From Comamonas testosteroni (lineage in GTDB: Bacteria > Pseudomonadota > Gammaproteobacteria > Burkholderiales > Burkholderiaceae_C), in the NCBI RefSeq assembly GCF_003569915.1, contig NZ_KZ984442.1, positions 178,851 through 242,850 of the forward strand: a DNA stretch of 64,000 nucleotides, read 5' to 3'. Of the stretch, positions 36,116 through 43,687 are shown one piece after another; within the stretch, counting starts at the first letter, position 1; each line of letters starts with the position of its first letter. Under the pieces are notes generated by a model, which did not search any database, was not told the DNA's origin, and worked only from the letters and a program-made list of their open reading frames with translations. The translations under genes and the position numbers were made by a program.

Positions 36116-37468
36116 TTACAGAACCAGAATCGCGCGGAAGTCGTTGACGTTGGTGTGCGTGGGGCCGGTAACGACCAGATCGCCCAGCGCCGAGAAATAG
36201 CCATAGGCATCGTTGCGATCCAGATAGTCGCTGATGCGCATGTTCTGCTCGGCGGCACGCTTCAGGGTGCAAGGTGAGACACGTGCACCCGCGTTGTCTT
36301 CCACGCCATCAATGCCATCTGTATCTGCCGCCAGCGCCCAGACTTTTTCCTGCCCCTGCAAGGCCTGGGCCAGCCCCAGGCAAAACTCGCCTGCACGGCC
36401 GCCGCGCCCCTTGGCTGCGCCGGGTTGACGCGGGCGAATGGTCACCGTGGTTTCTCCGCCCGACAAGATCACACAAGGCTTAGCAAATGGCTCACCGCGC
36501 TTGGCCACGGCCCGCGCCAGCGCCGCGTGCACCTTACCCACTTCACGCGATTCGCCCTCGATTTCGTCGGACAGCACATGCACGGCAATCCCTGCGTCAC
36601 GTGCCGCTGCGGCCGCTGCTTCCAGCGACTGCTGGGGCGTGGCGATCAGATGCACTTCATGGTCTGCAAAGCGCTTGTCGCCAGGCTTGGGGGTTTCCAA
36701 CTCGCCGCTTTGCAGCGCGGCGCGCACGCTGTCCGGAATGCTGATCTGGTAGCGGCTCAGAATCGCCAGCGCATCGGCGCAGGTTGTGGCGTCCGGCACC
36801 GTGGGGCCGCTGGCGATCACGGAAGGATCATCGCCGGGTACATCGCTAATGGTCAGCGTCACCACCTTGGCCGGGTAGCAAGCAGCAGCTAGGCGCCCAC
36901 CCTTGATGCGCGAGAGATGCTTGCGCACGCAGTTCATCTCGCCAATCGCAGCGCCGCTTTCGAGCAGCGCCTTGTTGATGCGCTGCTTCTCGGCCAGATC
37001 AATGCCGTCTGCAGGCAGCGTCAGCAAGGATGAGCCGCCGCCAGAGATCAGGCACAGCACCAGATCGTCTTCCGTCAGGCCTTGCGTCAGCGCCAGGATG
37101 CGCTCGGCAGCGGCCAGACCTGCAGCGTCTGGCACGGGGTGAGCAGCTTCCACCACTTCCAGGCGCACAGGCAGTCCTTCGGGGCGTGGCGGGATATGGT
37201 CATAGCGCGTTACCACCAGACCGGACAAGGGGGCATCTGCAGGCCAGAGCGCTTCCACCGCCTGCGCCATGGAGCCGCCTGCCTTGCCCGCACCCAGCAC
37301 CAGAGTGCGGCCCTTGGGGGGCTTAGGCAGATGCCTGGCCAGGCCTTCGATGGGCAAGGCATTGCGCACGGCCACGTCATACAAGTGACGCAGGAAACCC
37401 GCCGGATCTTGCTGTGGCGAGGGCGCAGCGGCGTTGTGCGCGCGCGAGGATGTATTCTGTGCTTGCAT
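36116..37468 (-). CDS. ttuD: Glycerate 2-kinase, GckA/TtuD type (MOFRL family)
   Basis: The 450-residue protein phosphorylates glycerate, moving glyoxylate carbon into glycolysis. It has the family N-terminal domain (LYDVAVRNALPIEGLARHLP, VLGAGKAGGSMAQAVEALW), the glycine-rich LCLISGGGSSLLTLPADGI, the block MNCVRKHLSRIKGGRLAAA, DVPGDDPSVIASGPTVPD, and a C-terminal MOFRL domain (VILSGGETTVTIR, GRGGRAGEFCLGLA, and ALAADTDGIDGVEDNAGA). Some members were first named hydroxypyruvate reductases. It is divergent from the gntR-puuE operon and completes the gcl-hyi-glxR route. Confidence 0.92.
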   Translation of the reverse strand: MQAQNTSSRAHNAAAPSPQQDPAGFLRHLYDVAVRNALPIEGLARHLPKPPKGRTLVLGAGKAGGSMAQAVEALWPADAPLSGLVVTRYDHIPPRPEGLPVRLEVVEAAHPVPDAAGLAAAERILALTQGLTEDDLVLCLISGGGSSLLTLPADGIDLAEKQRINKALLESGAAIGEMNCVRKHLSRIKGGRLAAACYPAKVVTLTISDVPGDDPSVIASGPTVPDATTCADALAILSRYQISIPDSVRAALQSGELETPKPGDKRFADHEVHLIATPQQSLEAAAAAARDAGIAVHVLSDEIEGESREVGKVHAALARAVAKRGEPFAKPCVILSGGETTVTIRPRQPGAAKGRGGRAGEFCLGLAQALQGQEKVWALAADTDGIDGVEDNAGARVSPCTLKRAAEQNMRISDYLDRNDAYGYFSALGDLVVTGPTHTNVNDFRAILVL

Positions 37469-37642
37469 AGTTCATTCATTGTGCATTCCGGCCTTTTTGC
37501 TTCACAGACGCGGGCCGGTCACAACACTGCTGACTTTGCTGCAGCAATGATGAAAATCCTTGCCCCGCCTTGATTTTCATGAACTTTTCGCCATTCCCAG
37601 TATGCAGACCTAGGACAAACACCGAACTTGGTAGACTGAAAC

Positions 37643-37650
37643 TGTATACA
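37643..37650. promoter_or_regulatory. TGTATACA operator box upstream of gntR-puuE
   Basis: AACTGTATACAAAACTT lies 31 bp upstream of the gntR start, in the divergent spacer shared with ttuD. The position suits autorepression by the GntR product. The octamer is identical to those upstream of uraH and of the NCS2 permease. Confidence 0.65.
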
Positions 37651-37680
37651 AAACTTGTCTTCAACCGCTATGATGGATTT

Positions 37681-38358
37681 ATGGAAACTTCCACCACCAG
37701 TTTCATTGTCGAAAGCCTGACCAAGGCCATCGTCGAGCATCGTCTGATGCCCGGCACCAAGCTGGCCGAGCAAAAACTGGCCGACCACTTTGGTGTGTCT
37801 CGTACCCTGGTTCGCCAGGCCCTGTTCCAGCTCTCGCAAAACAAGCTGATTCGCCTGGAGCCCGCGCGTGGCGCTTTTGTCGCCACCCCTTCGGTCGATG
37901 AAGCCCGCCAGGTGTTTGCCGTGCGCCGCATGCTCGAAGCCGAGATGGTTCGCAGCTTTATCAGCCAGAGCACGGCAGCCAAGATTCGTGCGCTCAAGCA
38001 GCACGTGGCCGCCGAAAAGAAGGCCATGGAAGCCAATGACGTGGGCCAGCGCACCGAGCTGCTGGGCGACTTTCACGTGCGCATGGCCGAGCTGATGGGC
38101 AACGAGGTGCTGGCGCAACTGCTGGGTGAGCTGATTTCCCGCTGCGCATTGATCACGCTGATGTACCAGTCTGCATCGGCCGCCGAGCACTCGCACGAAG
38201 AGCACTCCGACATCGTCGCCGCCTTGGCCGATGGCGATGCCGATCGTGCCGTGCTCCTGATGCAGCAGCACTTGGACCATGTGGAAGCAGGCCTGACCTT
38301 CGACCGCGACCTGCCAACGAACGATCTGTCGATGGCACTTTCCTCCGTATCCCTATGA
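37681..38358 (+). CDS. GntR (FadR/FCD subfamily) regulator of the urate-allantoin operon
   Basis: The 225-residue protein has an N-terminal GntR winged helix (IVESLTKAIVEHRLMPGTKL, then AEQKLADHFGVSRTLVRQAL) and a C-terminal FCD ligand domain with the metal-binding His pattern (GDFHVRMAELMGNEV, EHSHEEHSDIVAALADGDAD, and MQQHLDHVEAGL). It overlaps puuE by 4 bases (ATGA) and is the leader gene of the puuE operon. An upstream in-frame extension to 37570 is rejected, since it would read through the TGTATACA operator and lacks domain character. I infer that it binds the GTATAC boxes in this region; the ligand could be urate, allantoin or a later intermediate. Confidence 0.9.
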   Translation: METSTTSFIVESLTKAIVEHRLMPGTKLAEQKLADHFGVSRTLVRQALFQLSQNKLIRLEPARGAFVATPSVDEARQVFAVRRMLEAEMVRSFISQSTAAKIRALKQHVAAEKKAMEANDVGQRTELLGDFHVRMAELMGNEVLAQLLGELISRCALITLMYQSASAAEHSHEEHSDIVAALADGDADRAVLLMQQHLDHVEAGLTFDRDLPTNDLSMALSSVSL

Positions 38359-39311
38359 CCTACGATTCCACCGCCCCCTACCCCCGTGACCTGATCGGTT
38401 ACGGTCGCAACACGCCCAACCCCGAATGGCCCGGCAAAGCCCGCGTGGCTGTGCAGTTCGTGCTGAACTACGAAGAAGGCGGTGAGAACCATGTGCTCCA
38501 CGGCGACCCCGCCAGCGAGCAATTCCTGTCTGAAATGTTCAACCCGGCCGCCTATCCCGCGCGCCATATGAGCATGGACGGCATCTATGAATACGGCTCA
38601 CGCGCTGGCGTGTGGCGCATTCTCAAGGAGTTTGAAAAGCGTGGTCTGCCGCTGACCGTGTTCGGTGTGGCCACGGCCCTGCAAAAGCACCGTGAGCTGG
38701 CCCAGGCTTTTGACGAGCTGGGTCACGAAGTGGCCTGCCATGGCCTGAAGTGGATTCACTACCAGAACGTGCCCGAAGAGATCGAGCGCGCCCACCTGCA
38801 GCAATGCGTGGAAATCTTTGAAGAGCTGTACGGCCACGATGGTGACCATGGCCTGGGCTGGTACACCGGCCGCGACAGCCCCAATAGCCACCGCCTGGTT
38901 GCCGATACGGGCCGCTTTACCTACGACAGCGATTACTACGGCGACGACCTGCCCTTCTGGATGAAGGTTGCCAAGACCGATGGCAGCACCCGCAACCAGC
39001 TCATCGTGCCCTACACGCTGGACTGCAATGACATGCGCTTTGCCCTGCCCCAGGGTTACTCGTATGCGGACCCCTTCTTCCAGTATCTGAAGGACACCTT
39101 CGATGTCCTGTATGCCGAAGGCGATGCCAGCGGTGACAACGCCCCCAAGATGATGAGCATCGGCATGCACTGCCGACTGCTGGGCCGCCCCGGCCGCATT
39201 ACAGCGCTGCAGCGCTTCCTCGACCACATCCAGAAGCACGACAACGTGTGGGTGTGCCGCCGTATTGATTTGGCTCGCCACTGGGCTGAGCGTTTCCCCT
39301 GCAAGGATTGA
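38355..39311 (+). CDS. puuE: Allantoinase PuuE (polysaccharide deacetylase fold)
   Basis: The 318-residue protein hydrolyses allantoin to allantoate. It belongs to the cofactor-free PuuE type, not to the dihydropyrimidinase-like AllB. Markers are the N-terminus YPRDLIGYGRNTPNPEWPGK, VQFVLNYEEGGENHVLHGDP, MSMDGIYEYGSRAGVWRILK, the NodB-fold His in LGHEVACHGLKWIHYQ, and WYTGRDSPNSHRLVADTG. Translation is coupled to gntR by a 4-base overlap, and the uraD-allC fusion starts 8 bp after its stop. The order regulator, allantoinase, OHCU decarboxylase/allantoate hydrolase matches the pathway. Confidence 0.94.
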   Translation: MTYDSTAPYPRDLIGYGRNTPNPEWPGKARVAVQFVLNYEEGGENHVLHGDPASEQFLSEMFNPAAYPARHMSMDGIYEYGSRAGVWRILKEFEKRGLPLTVFGVATALQKHRELAQAFDELGHEVACHGLKWIHYQNVPEEIERAHLQQCVEIFEELYGHDGDHGLGWYTGRDSPNSHRLVADTGRFTYDSDYYGDDLPFWMKVAKTDGSTRNQLIVPYTLDCNDMRFALPQGYSYADPFFQYLKDTFDVLYAEGDASGDNAPKMMSIGMHCRLLGRPGRITALQRFLDHIQKHDNVWVCRRIDLARHWAERFPCKD

Positions 39312-39318
39312 TTGCGTC

Positions 39319-41094
39319 ATGGCTTTGACCCTGGAACAACTGAATGCCGCCGACGCGGCCACCGCCACAGACCTGCTCGACGGTCTGTATGAGCACTCGC
39401 CCTGGATTGCCGCCAAGGCACTGGAGCAGCGCCCCTTCAAGTCCATGGCCCACATCAAGCACGCCATGGCGCAGGTACTGGCCGAATCCAGCGAGCAGTC
39501 CAAGCTCGACCTGATCCGCGCTCACCCGGAGCTGGCCGGCAAGCAGATGGAGACCAACACGCTCACGGCCGAATCGACCAATGAGCAAAAGAAGGCGGGC
39601 CTCACCAACTGCACGCCCGAAGAGCTGGAGCACATCCGCAAGCTCAACGCCGAATACGGCAAGCGCTTTGGCTTCCCCTTCATCCTGGCCGTGCGCGGTG
39701 CGCGTGGTCTGGGTCTGAACAAGGCCGAGATCATTGCCACGTTTGAACGCCGCATGTTCAACCACCCTGCTTACGAGCAGGCTGAAGCGCTGCGCAATAT
39801 CCACCGCATTGCCGAGATTCGTCTGAACGACAAGTTCGGCTACGAGCCCGTGGAAGGCAACGAGGTCTGGGACTGGCAGGAACGCCTGTCCACCAACAGC
39901 GACCCCGGCTACGCCGAAAAAGGTCAGCTGACTGTTACCTATCTGACCGATGCCCACCGTGCTTGTGCTCAGCGCATCAGCCACTGGATGCGCGAAATCG
40001 GCTTTGACGAAGTCGAGATCGACGCCGTGGGTAACGTGGTCGGCCGCTACAAGGCTGCGACCGAAGGAGCCAAGACCCTGCTGACCGGCAGCCACTACGA
40101 CACCGTGCGCAACGGCGGCAAGTACGACGGCCGCTTGGGCATTTTTGTGCCCATGGCCTGCGTCAAGCAACTGGCCCAGCAAGGCAAGCGTCTGCCCTTC
40201 AACATCGAAGTCGTCGGTTTCTCGGAAGAAGAAGGCCAGCGCTACAAGGCCACCTTCCTGGGCTCTGGCGCTCTGGTGGGTGACTTCAAGAACGAATGGC
40301 TGGAGCAAAAGGACGCCGACGGCATCACGCTGCGCGAGGCCATGCTGCACGCCGGTCTGTGCATCGACGACATTCCCAAGCTGCAGCGCGATCCCGCCAA
40401 GTACCTGGGCTTTATCGAAGTGCATATCGAGCAGGGTCCCGTGCTCAATGAGCTGGACATTCCGCTGGGCATCGTCACTTCCATCAACGGCAGCGCCCGC
40501 TATGTGTGCGAGATGATCGGCATGGCCAGCCACGCTGGCACCACCCCCATGAACCGCCGCCGTGACGCCGCTGCGGGCGTGGCCGAGTTGTCGCTGTACA
40601 TCGAAAAGCGCGCTGGCCAGGCTGGCGACAGCGTGGCCACGATCGGCCAGTTGAACGTCCCCTCGGGCTCGGTCAACGTGGTGCCCGGCCGCTGCCAGTT
40701 CTCGCTGGACCTGCGCGCCCCCACCAATGAGCAGCGCGACGCCATGATCAACGACATCATGGCCGAGCTGGCAGCCATCGCCGAACGCCGCGGCCTGCGC
40801 TACACCACCGAGTTGTCGATGAAGGCAGCCGCTGCCCCCAGCGCGCCCGAATGGCAAAAGCGCTGGGAAAACGCCGTCGACGCCCTGGGCGTGCCCTTGT
40901 TCCGTATGCCCAGCGGCGCGGGCCACGACGCCATGAAGCTGCACGAAATCATGCCCCAGGCCATGTTGTTCGTGCGCGGCATGAACGCAGGCATCAGCCA
41001 CAACCCGCTGGAGGCCTCCACCTCTGACGATATGCAACTGTCCGTGGACGCCTTCACCCACGTCCTCAACCAACTGGCTCAAGAACAGCAATGA
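39319..41094 (+). CDS. uraD-allC: Fused OHCU decarboxylase (UraD) and allantoate amidohydrolase (AllC)
   Basis: The 591-residue protein joins two enzymes. Residues 1 to about 165 are 2-oxo-4-hydroxy-4-carboxy-5-ureidoimidazoline decarboxylase: ERRF-type region QRPFKSMAHIKHAMAQVL, RAHPELAGKQ with the catalytic His, and LTAESTNEQKKAGLTNCTPE. Residues about 185-591 are an M20 allantoate amidohydrolase: LLTGSHYDTVRNGGKYDGRL with metal His and Asp, EEEGQRYKATFLGSG with catalytic Glu pair, GFIEVHIEQGPVLNELDIPL, MPSGAGHDAM, and ISHNPLEASTSDD. The halves act two steps apart (either side of PuuE), so the fusion would co-locate them rather than channel directly. Both active sites look complete. It overlaps the next gene by 4 bases. 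Confidence 0.93.
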   Translation: MALTLEQLNAADAATATDLLDGLYEHSPWIAAKALEQRPFKSMAHIKHAMAQVLAESSEQSKLDLIRAHPELAGKQMETNTLTAESTNEQKKAGLTNCTPEELEHIRKLNAEYGKRFGFPFILAVRGARGLGLNKAEIIATFERRMFNHPAYEQAEALRNIHRIAEIRLNDKFGYEPVEGNEVWDWQERLSTNSDPGYAEKGQLTVTYLTDAHRACAQRISHWMREIGFDEVEIDAVGNVVGRYKAATEGAKTLLTGSHYDTVRNGGKYDGRLGIFVPMACVKQLAQQGKRLPFNIEVVGFSEEEGQRYKATFLGSGALVGDFKNEWLEQKDADGITLREAMLHAGLCIDDIPKLQRDPAKYLGFIEVHIEQGPVLNELDIPLGIVTSINGSARYVCEMIGMASHAGTTPMNRRRDAAAGVAELSLYIEKRAGQAGDSVATIGQLNVPSGSVNVVPGRCQFSLDLRAPTNEQRDAMINDIMAELAAIAERRGLRYTTELSMKAAAAPSAPEWQKRWENAVDALGVPLFRMPSGAGHDAMKLHEIMPQAMLFVRGMNAGISHNPLEASTSDDMQLSVDAFTHVLNQLAQEQQ

Positions 41095-42368
41095 CCAATA
41101 TGAACCAAGACAAGCAAGCCACTTACGCCGCCATCGACGCATGGATTGACGAACACTTCGACGAAGAAGTGAAGTTTCTGCAAGCCATGGTGCAAGTGCC
41201 CACAGACACGCCTCCCGGCAACAACGCTCCCCACGCAGAGCGCACTGCTGAGCTGATCAAGGACTTCGGCTTTGAGGCCGAAAAGCATGTGGTGCCTGAA
41301 GCCGATGTGAAGGCCTATGGCATGGAGTCGATCACCAACCTGATCGTTCGTCGCCCTTATGGTGACGGCGGCAGGACCATTGCCCTGAACGCCCACGGCG
41401 ATGTGGTGCCTCCAGGCGAAGGCTGGACCAAGGACCCCTACGGTGCCGAGATCGAAGACGGCAAGCTGTATGGCCGCGCCGCTGCGGTGAGCAAGAGCGA
41501 CTTTGCTTCGTTCACCTTCGCTGTGCGTGCTCTGGAAGCCGTGGCCAAGCCCAGCAAGGGCGCTGTGGAACTGCACTACACCTACGACGAAGAGTTCGGC
41601 GGCATCATGGGCCCCGGCTGGTTGCTGGAAAAAGGCCTGACCAAGCCTGACCTGATGATTGCAGCGGGCTTCAGCTACGAAGTCGTGACCGCGCACAACG
41701 GCTGCCTGCAGATGGAAATCACCGTGCAGGGCAAGATGGCTCACGCCGCCGTGCCCCACACCGGTGTGGACGCGCTGCAAGCCACTGCGGTGCTGCTGAC
41801 GGCTCTGTACGGCGAAAACGTCAAGTACAAGCAAGTCACTTCGCAAGTGCCCGGCATCAAGCACCCTTACCTGAACGTGGGCCGCATCGACGGTGGCACC
41901 AACACCAATGTGGTGCCCGGCAAGGTCATGCTCAAGATCGACCGCCGCATGATTCCTGAAGAGAATCCCGTGGAAGTGGAAGCCAGCATCCGCGCTGTGA
42001 TCGCCAAGGCCATTGAAGACTTCAACACCCAGGGCGGCTACACCGGTGAAGACGCTGTGCGCGTGGACATCAAGCGCCTGCTGCTGGCCAACGCCATGAC
42101 GCCTCTGGACGGCAACAAGCCTCTGGTCGACGCCATCCAGACCCACGGCAAGGCCGTGTTTGGCGAAGTGCCTCCCGCTGTCGGCACGCCGCTGTACACC
42201 GACGTGCGCCTGTATGTGGAACGCGGCATTCCCGGTGTGATCTACGGCGCTGGCCCCCGCACCGTGCTGGAATCGCACGCCAAGCGCTCGGACGAGCGTC
42301 TGGTGCTGGAAGATCTGCGCCGTGCGACTAAGGTTGTCGCCCGTTCGCTGGTTGACCTCACTTCGTAA
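41091..42368 (+). CDS. M20 family amidohydrolase/deacylase, candidate ureido-compound hydrolase
   Basis: The 425-residue protein is an ArgE/DapE-like zinc hydrolase. It has metal His-x-Asp in ALNAHGDVVPPGEGW, the catalytic/metal Glu pair in YTYDEEFGGIMGPGW, the dimerisation domain from QGKMAHAAVPHTGVDALQAT, and a C-terminal His in VLESHAKRSDERL. The usual bridging Asp of GRGxxDMK is replaced: here the text is LYGRAAAVSKSDFASF. That defines a divergent subfamily, and metal count or substrate may differ. It is the last gene of the gntR-puuE-uraD/allC operon, coupled by ATGA. Because no ureidoglycolate lyase or allantoicase is visible, I propose it for ureidoglycolate or ureidoglycine hydrolysis; this is inference. 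Confidence 0.85.
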   Translation: MTNMNQDKQATYAAIDAWIDEHFDEEVKFLQAMVQVPTDTPPGNNAPHAERTAELIKDFGFEAEKHVVPEADVKAYGMESITNLIVRRPYGDGGRTIALNAHGDVVPPGEGWTKDPYGAEIEDGKLYGRAAAVSKSDFASFTFAVRALEAVAKPSKGAVELHYTYDEEFGGIMGPGWLLEKGLTKPDLMIAAGFSYEVVTAHNGCLQMEITVQGKMAHAAVPHTGVDALQATAVLLTALYGENVKYKQVTSQVPGIKHPYLNVGRIDGGTNTNVVPGKVMLKIDRRMIPEENPVEVEASIRAVIAKAIEDFNTQGGYTGEDAVRVDIKRLLLANAMTPLDGNKPLVDAIQTHGKAVFGEVPPAVGTPLYTDVRLYVERGIPGVIYGAGPRTVLESHAKRSDERLVLEDLRRATKVVARSLVDLTS

Positions 42369-42372
42369 GGTC

Positions 42373-42492
42373 ACCCCCTGAGCCGCTTTGCGGCTTCCCC
42401 CTCTCTCGATGCGTTGCATCGGGAGGGGGACGACAGCATCGCCGCGAGGCGGCTCTTGCTCGCTGCCCCTTTGTTGGGACGCGCCTAATTTA
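42373..42492 (+). repeat. Dispersed intergenic repeat, copy 3
   Basis: CCCCCTGAGCCGCTTTGCGG, CTTCCCCCTCTCTCGATG, CGGGAGGGGGACGACAGC, CGCCGCGAGGCGGC, ending GGGACGCGCCTAATTTA. It has the same block order as copies at 32941 and 35875 with compensating changes in palindromic arms, which suggests selection on structure. It starts 5 bases after the M20 gene stop. Confidence 0.78.
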
Positions 42493-42558
42493 AGGCCGTG
42501 AGCTGTGCTTGCTGCCTCTCACTTTAGGGTGTGCCTGTTTTGCAGGCGCGCCCTACTC

Positions 42559-42582
42559 AAGCCCGGTTTTCCGGGCTTTTTC
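42559..42582. terminator. Intrinsic terminator
   Basis: AAGCCCGG / CCGGGCTT form an 8-bp stem around TTTT and are followed by TTTTT on the plus strand. It lies between the M20 gene (+) and the lysR gene at 42595 (-). Confidence 0.8.
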
Positions 42583-42594
42583 GATGGGGCTTTT

Positions 42595-43563
42595 TTATTT
42601 GGCTTTGAATTCGGGCGGCAGGGTTTCGGCGTAGCTCAGGTCCACACGTTCTTTGAGGAAGTCCAGCACAGCGCGGGTGCGGGCGGGCAGTTGGCCGGGT
42701 TTGCCTACGTACACGGCGTGAATCGGCTCCAGAATGCCGGTGTTGAAGTCTTCCAGCATCACTTTCATGCGCCCGGCCTGCAGCTCTTCCCAGGCGTGAT
42801 AGAGCGACAGCCGCGCCAGCCCGGCGCCGGCCAGTACCAGGGCGCGCATGGCCTCGCCGTCGTTGACACGCAGCACATCCCCCATGCTGATGGCCTGTTT
42901 TTCGCCATTCACCACAAACGGCCAGTGCGGCACGGCGCGCGGGTAGTTCCAGCCTATGCGCACATGGTGCTGCAAATCCTGCGGCAACTGTGGGCTGCCG
43001 TGCTGCTGCAAATAGGCGGGCGAGGCCACAATCACCTGCCGGGTCTGCCCCAGCAGCCGCGCCACCATGTCTGAAGAGGGCAATCGCCCCCATCTCAGCG
43101 CAATATCTGCGTGGGCTGCTATCAAATCTACGACCTGGTCGGTAAAGCTCAAGTCCAGTTGCAAGCCCGGGTAGAGCTGCATCAGCTCGGCCACCAGCGG
43201 CACCAGCAGCCGCGTGCCCGTGCTGGAGCTGGCATTGATGCGCACCACGCCCGTGGGCTGCCCCTGGCGGGTGACAGCCGACTCCAGTGCCAGCCAGTCC
43301 GCCAGCAACTGTCTGCCCTGCTCCAGCAATTGCTCGCCTTCGGCAGTCAGCTCCAGCCTGCGCGTGCTGCGGCGCAACAACTGCACGCCCAGGCGCGCTT
43401 CCAGTCGCGCCACGATCTTGCTCACGGCCGAAGGCGAGACTTCGCGCTGGCGCGCCGCCGCCGAGAAGCTGCCCAATTGCGCCACTTGCACAAAGGTCTG
43501 CAGCTCTGCAAAGCGATCTGCACCTTGTTCGGCAGGCGGCAGCAAAAAAGGATTGGCATTCAT
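42595..43563 (-). CDS. LysR-type regulator paired with an MFS transporter
   Basis: The 322-residue LysR protein is of the CrgA/YafC branch: RFAELQTFVQVAQLGSFSAA, REVSPSAVSKIVARLEARLG, then an effector domain from GVVRINASSSTGTRLLVPLV. The start at 43563 gives MNANPFLLPPAEQGADRF before the HTH. It is divergent from the MFS gene at 43688 across 125 bp and probably controls it. The effector-domain coding region contains a GCTATCAAA dispersed motif (43118-43126) in the segment encoding VVDLIAAHADI. Confidence 0.88.
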   Translation of the reverse strand: MNANPFLLPPAEQGADRFAELQTFVQVAQLGSFSAAARQREVSPSAVSKIVARLEARLGVQLLRRSTRRLELTAEGEQLLEQGRQLLADWLALESAVTRQGQPTGVVRINASSSTGTRLLVPLVAELMQLYPGLQLDLSFTDQVVDLIAAHADIALRWGRLPSSDMVARLLGQTRQVIVASPAYLQQHGSPQLPQDLQHHVRIGWNYPRAVPHWPFVVNGEKQAISMGDVLRVNDGEAMRALVLAGAGLARLSLYHAWEELQAGRMKVMLEDFNTGILEPIHAVYVGKPGQLPARTRAVLDFLKERVDLSYAETLPPEFKAK

Positions 43564-43687
43564 GCACCAATGGTATTCGCGCCATTGTTTCCACTCAGGC
43601 ACAAATCCATTTCTTGGCTATGGGCTACCGCCAACGGCCCGGCAAGTTCACAGTTCAGGCTCTTCAAAATCAAAAAGGACTGTCTTC

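Noticed and set aside
39199..41142. Long minus-strand open frames opposite the uraD-allC fusion and the M20 gene
   Set aside because: They are fully antisense to well-supported enzymes with complete active sites and show no family features.
43214..43687. The upstream extension of the MFS frame
   Set aside because: It runs antisense through the lysR coding region and promoter. A strong ribosome-binding sequence and the first membrane helix place the start at 43688.
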